From assembly GCA_017962845.1 (NCBI GenBank), contig JAGCUN010000035.1:124001-188000 (forward strand): a stretch of DNA of 64,000 bases. Direction: 5' to 3'. Positions 61,931 to 64,000 of the stretch are shown piece by piece; the stretch's first letter is position 1, and each line of letters begins with the position of its first letter. Both the position numbers and the translations under genes were made by a program. Source of the stretch: Bacteroidales bacterium. GTDB taxonomy: Bacteria; Bacteroidota; Bacteroidia; Bacteroidales; WCHB1-69. Under the pieces are notes generated by a model. The model made no database searches. It was given only the letters and a program-made list of their open reading frames with translations, and had not been told where the DNA came from.

Positions 61931-63190
61931 TTAGTCGATAGATTGGTTGATGGAGATGTGGAAACGGCTGCCGGCTGCGTCTTTCAGGCCGGGCACTTCG
62001 TCGAAGCCGTAGCCCCAGTCGAAACCGAGGAGGCCGAACATCGGGAGGTAGATGCGCACGCCGAGACCTGCGGACTTATATAGATTGAAGGGGGAATACT
62101 GCCGCTTGTCAGTCCACGTGTTACCGGCTTCCACAAAGGCAAGCACGTAGATGGTGGCGCTGGGATTCAGTGTGATGGGGTAACGCAATTCAGCGGTGAA
62201 CTTGTTGAAGATGGTGCCGCCCACATAGTTGCCATTCTCCCGTACGGTTAGCGCTTCATCGTCATATCCGCGCATGCCGATCACCTCTCGGCCATCAAGT
62301 GCCCAGCCGGAGAGACCGTCGCCGCCCAAGTAGAAGCGCTCGAACGGAGGTGCACCGATTCTTTTGTTATACCATCCGATAAAACCGGCCTTCATGCGCA
62401 CGTTCAACACCAGGTTGTCCACAATCTTCGTGTACCACGAGAGGTTCAGCTTCCATTTGTGGAACTCCAAGAACTTGTATTTTTCCTGATCAGTGAGTGA
62501 CGAGTAGTCTTTCTTGGTGAACAACGAGTAGGGCGGGGTAGCTTGTACTGAGAAGGAGATTTCGGAGCCCTCACGCGGGTAAATCGGCGCATTCACCGAG
62601 TTGCGCATGATGGTGAACTTGTAGCTGATGTTATTGGCGTAGCCGTTGCTGAAAATGAATACACTTCCGTAGTTGTACACCCGATAGTACTGGTAGATAA
62701 GGCTGTGCGACACTTGGAAGTAATCATCGGGCCATTTCAGCTTGCGCGAGATGGTGAGGTTCGCACCGATGATGTCAATGGCTGCGTATGCGTCGTTCGA
62801 TTTGGTGTAGCCATTGGTCTGCCGCTGGTAATACACGTTGGCGGAGAGCGTGTTGGGCTTTTTGCCGCCCAGCCACGGCTCCACAAAGGTGAGACTGTAT
62901 GACTGGTACCATTTCGTGCTGACCGAAATTTTCAGTGCCAGCTTCTGACCGTCGCCAGATGGGATGGGCGTCCATGCGTCCTTCTTGAAGAATTTCTTGA
63001 AAGAGAAATTGTTGAACGATACACCGGCGCTCAACACAAAGCCCGCTGCGCCGTAGCCTGCCGACAACTCCAACTGGTCGGAGGAGGTCTCCTCCACTAT
63101 ATATTCGATATCAACGGTGCCGTCGGCCTCGTTGGGGGTCGGACGCACGTCCATCTTCTCCTGGTTGAAGTAGCCGAGTGAAAGCAGCAC
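61931..63190 (-). CDS. bamA: BamA, C-terminal portion (barrel), downstream of a frameshift
   Basis: The C-terminal part of the outer-membrane assembly protein BamA, including the end of the last POTRA domain (MDVRPTPNEADGTVDIEYIV) and the 16-strand barrel with LSAGYGAAGFVLSAGVSFNN, FYLGGDGLSGWALDGREVIGMRGYDD and YLPMFGLLGFDWGYGFDEVPG. The frame stays open upstream of 63190 and joins the N-terminal portion near 63230 by a one-base shift. The first gene of the run with three skp-like genes and tatD, consistent with joint barrel assembly. Confidence 0.85.
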   Translation of the reverse strand: MLLSLGYFNQEKMDVRPTPNEADGTVDIEYIVEETSSDQLELSAGYGAAGFVLSAGVSFNNFSFKKFFKKDAWTPIPSGDGQKLALKISVSTKWYQSYSLTFVEPWLGGKKPNTLSANVYYQRQTNGYTKSNDAYAAIDIIGANLTISRKLKWPDDYFQVSHSLIYQYYRVYNYGSVFIFSNGYANNISYKFTIMRNSVNAPIYPREGSEISFSVQATPPYSLFTKKDYSSLTDQEKYKFLEFHKWKLNLSWYTKIVDNLVLNVRMKAGFIGWYNKRIGAPPFERFYLGGDGLSGWALDGREVIGMRGYDDEALTVRENGNYVGGTIFNKFTAELRYPITLNPSATIYVLAFVEAGNTWTDKRQYSPFNLYKSAGLGVRIYLPMFGLLGFDWGYGFDEVPGLKDAAGSRFHISINQSID

Positions 63191-64000
63191 CTGCTGTGAA
63201 CGGATGATGTCGGCCCGGTTGAACAGTTGCCCGGCAGGGTGGTCACCTCGCGCAGGATCACGTTGTCGTTGGTCTTGGTGTTACCGCTCACGGAGATGCG
63301 GTTGTAGATGGCCTGCTGGCCCTCACGGATTCGAACCTCAATGTCGATGGAGTCATTCTCTACCAACACCTCAGTTGGTGTGGCGTAGAAGAAGAGGTAA
63401 CCGTCGTTCATGTACAGCGAGCTGATGTCGTTGCCATCCTGGTTCATGCTGATGTTCTCCATCAGTCGTTTTTGGTTATAAACGTCGCCTTTTTCAATGT
63501 TGAGAATCTGGCGGAGCAGTTCGGTTGGGTATTTGGTGTTTCCGACAAAGTCGATGTTGCGGAAATAGTAGCGCGGCCCTTCGTCAACGGTGATGTCAAT
63601 ATAGGCGAGGTTGCCTTTCATGTAGAAGGTGTCCTTTACGATGTAGGCGTCGCGGAATCCGAGCTCGTTGTATTTGTCAATCAGCTTCACCTTGTCGCTT
63701 TCGTAGTTGGCCTTGATGAACTTGGAGCCCTTGAACAGACGGAAGTTGACGCGGCTGGCGAAGTAGTCGCTGAGGTGGTCGATGATGTCCTTTGAACGGT
63801 AATAGTCGGGATGGCGGAACATGTAGGCAATCACCGTGTCGGCTTTGTAGAAGGGCATGAAGTGGAACCTCGTCTTGGTCTCTTTCATTGACTTGAGGAG
63901 CACACCGTCGGAGGCATTCTCGTTGCCATAAAAGGAGATTTTCTCGATTCTGATTCTTTTGCCTTTGTTAATGTTGAAATAGAGGTTGACGGCTCGGTTG
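63097..64000 (-). CDS. bamA: BamA, N-terminal portion (POTRA domains), upstream of a frameshift
   Basis: The POTRA part of BamA, entering from beyond the window (the frame is open to 64000) and reading FYGNENASDGVLLKSM, DITVDEGPRYYFRNIDFVGN, then NRISVSGNTKTNDNVILREV. After TTLPG near 63232 the frame turns to unrelated sequence and stops at 63097, whereas the expected continuation (LFNRADIIRSQQVLLSLGYFN) is in the next frame. The true start lies outside the window. Confidence 0.85.
   Translation of the reverse strand, partial: NRAVNLYFNINKGKRIRIEKISFYGNENASDGVLLKSMKETKTRFHFMPFYKADTVIAYMFRHPDYYRSKDIIDHLSDYFASRVNFRLFKGSKFIKANYESDKVKLIDKYNELGFRDAYIVKDTFYMKGNLAYIDITVDEGPRYYFRNIDFVGNTKYPTELLRQILNIEKGDVYNQKRLMENISMNQDGNDISSLYMNDGYLFFYATPTEVLVENDSIDIEVRIREGQQAIYNRISVSGNTKTNDNVILREVTTLPGNCSTGPTSSVHSRCCFHSATSTRRRWTCVRPPTRPTAPLISNI
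63226..63236 (-). other. Apparent -1 base frameshift in bamA
   Basis: On the minus strand the sequence reads CTGCCGGGCAACTGTTCAAC. One additional base after CCGGGC would restore the conserved Pro-Gly-x-Leu-Phe-Asn-Arg run joining the two BamA portions. The site contains GGG/CCC runs, which favour a deletion or a base-calling error. Confidence 0.75.

Noticed and set aside
63327..63337. GGATTCGAACC, resembling a tRNA T-arm on the minus strand
   Set aside because: It lies within the BamA coding frame and no acceptor or anticodon stem surrounds it.

Overview
The window is chromosomal DNA of a Bacteroidota bacterium, most likely a Bacteroidales member with a fermentative, butyrate-forming metabolism. 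The evidence is a type IX secretion system (T9SS) operon (porP-gldK-gldL-gldM-gldN), cargo proteins with T9SS sorting domains, Bacteroidota-only families (DUF2851, DUF4837, Omp28, PepSY-like proteins), and many promoters of the Bacteroidota form (-7 box TAnnTTTG, sometimes with a -33 TTTG/TTG about 19 bp upstream). I see no tRNA, rRNA, CRISPR, phage or insertion sequence. The species cannot be named from sequence reading alone.

Layout. 1-5.3 kb: start of a C69 dipeptidase, uridine kinase, two surface-polysaccharide genes (chain-length regulator, O-antigen ligase/polymerase), a DUF2851 gene and rpsU. 5.4-12.6 kb: a small secreted protein of six 18-residue repeats, dCMP deaminase, a 0.5 kb non-coding stretch with palindromes, an Omp28/T9SS protein, an outer-membrane barrel, a PHP phosphatase, an M28 peptidase and an esterase. 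12.7-22.8 kb: the T9SS operon, a large SprA-like barrel protein, and a candidate structured small RNA with its own promoter. 22.9-25.2 kb: two cell-wall hydrolases. 25.3-29.1 kb: hbd, crotonase and CoA-transferase beta subunit (one operon), a HAD phosphatase and thiamine pyrophosphokinase. 29.2-30.7 kb: metK behind a SAM-II-type riboswitch. 30.7-36 kb: two tandem WG-repeat membrane proteins, then an ECF sigma factor overlapping a membrane anti-sigma-like protein that ends in a T9SS type B-like domain. 36-42.3 kb: DUF4837 lipoprotein, prmA, a PepSY-like protein, a secreted C10 protease. 42.4-48.3 kb: a compact gap / dikinase-like / nadE operon. 48.4-51.5 kb: UDP-xylose synthesis (ugd, uxs) and a small membrane protein. 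51.5-57.9 kb: a run ptb / lipoprotein / aspS / glycogen debranching enzyme / ribD. 58-64 kb: second C10 protease, TatD nuclease, three OmpH/Skp chaperones, and bamA, which is interrupted by an apparent one-base frameshift and runs off the window.

How it fits together. Much of the window concerns building and using the outer membrane: BamA and Skp paralogs insert barrels, GldKLMN/PorP form the T9SS core, and Omp28 and the two C10 proteases carry type A sorting domains that would make them T9SS cargo. Polysaccharide genes may supply the lipopolysaccharide to which such cargo is anchored. The candidates most deserving a second look are the sigma/anti-sigma pair whose sensor end resembles a T9SS signal, the promoter-bearing small RNA, and the dikinase-like protein that lacks a PEP/pyruvate domain.
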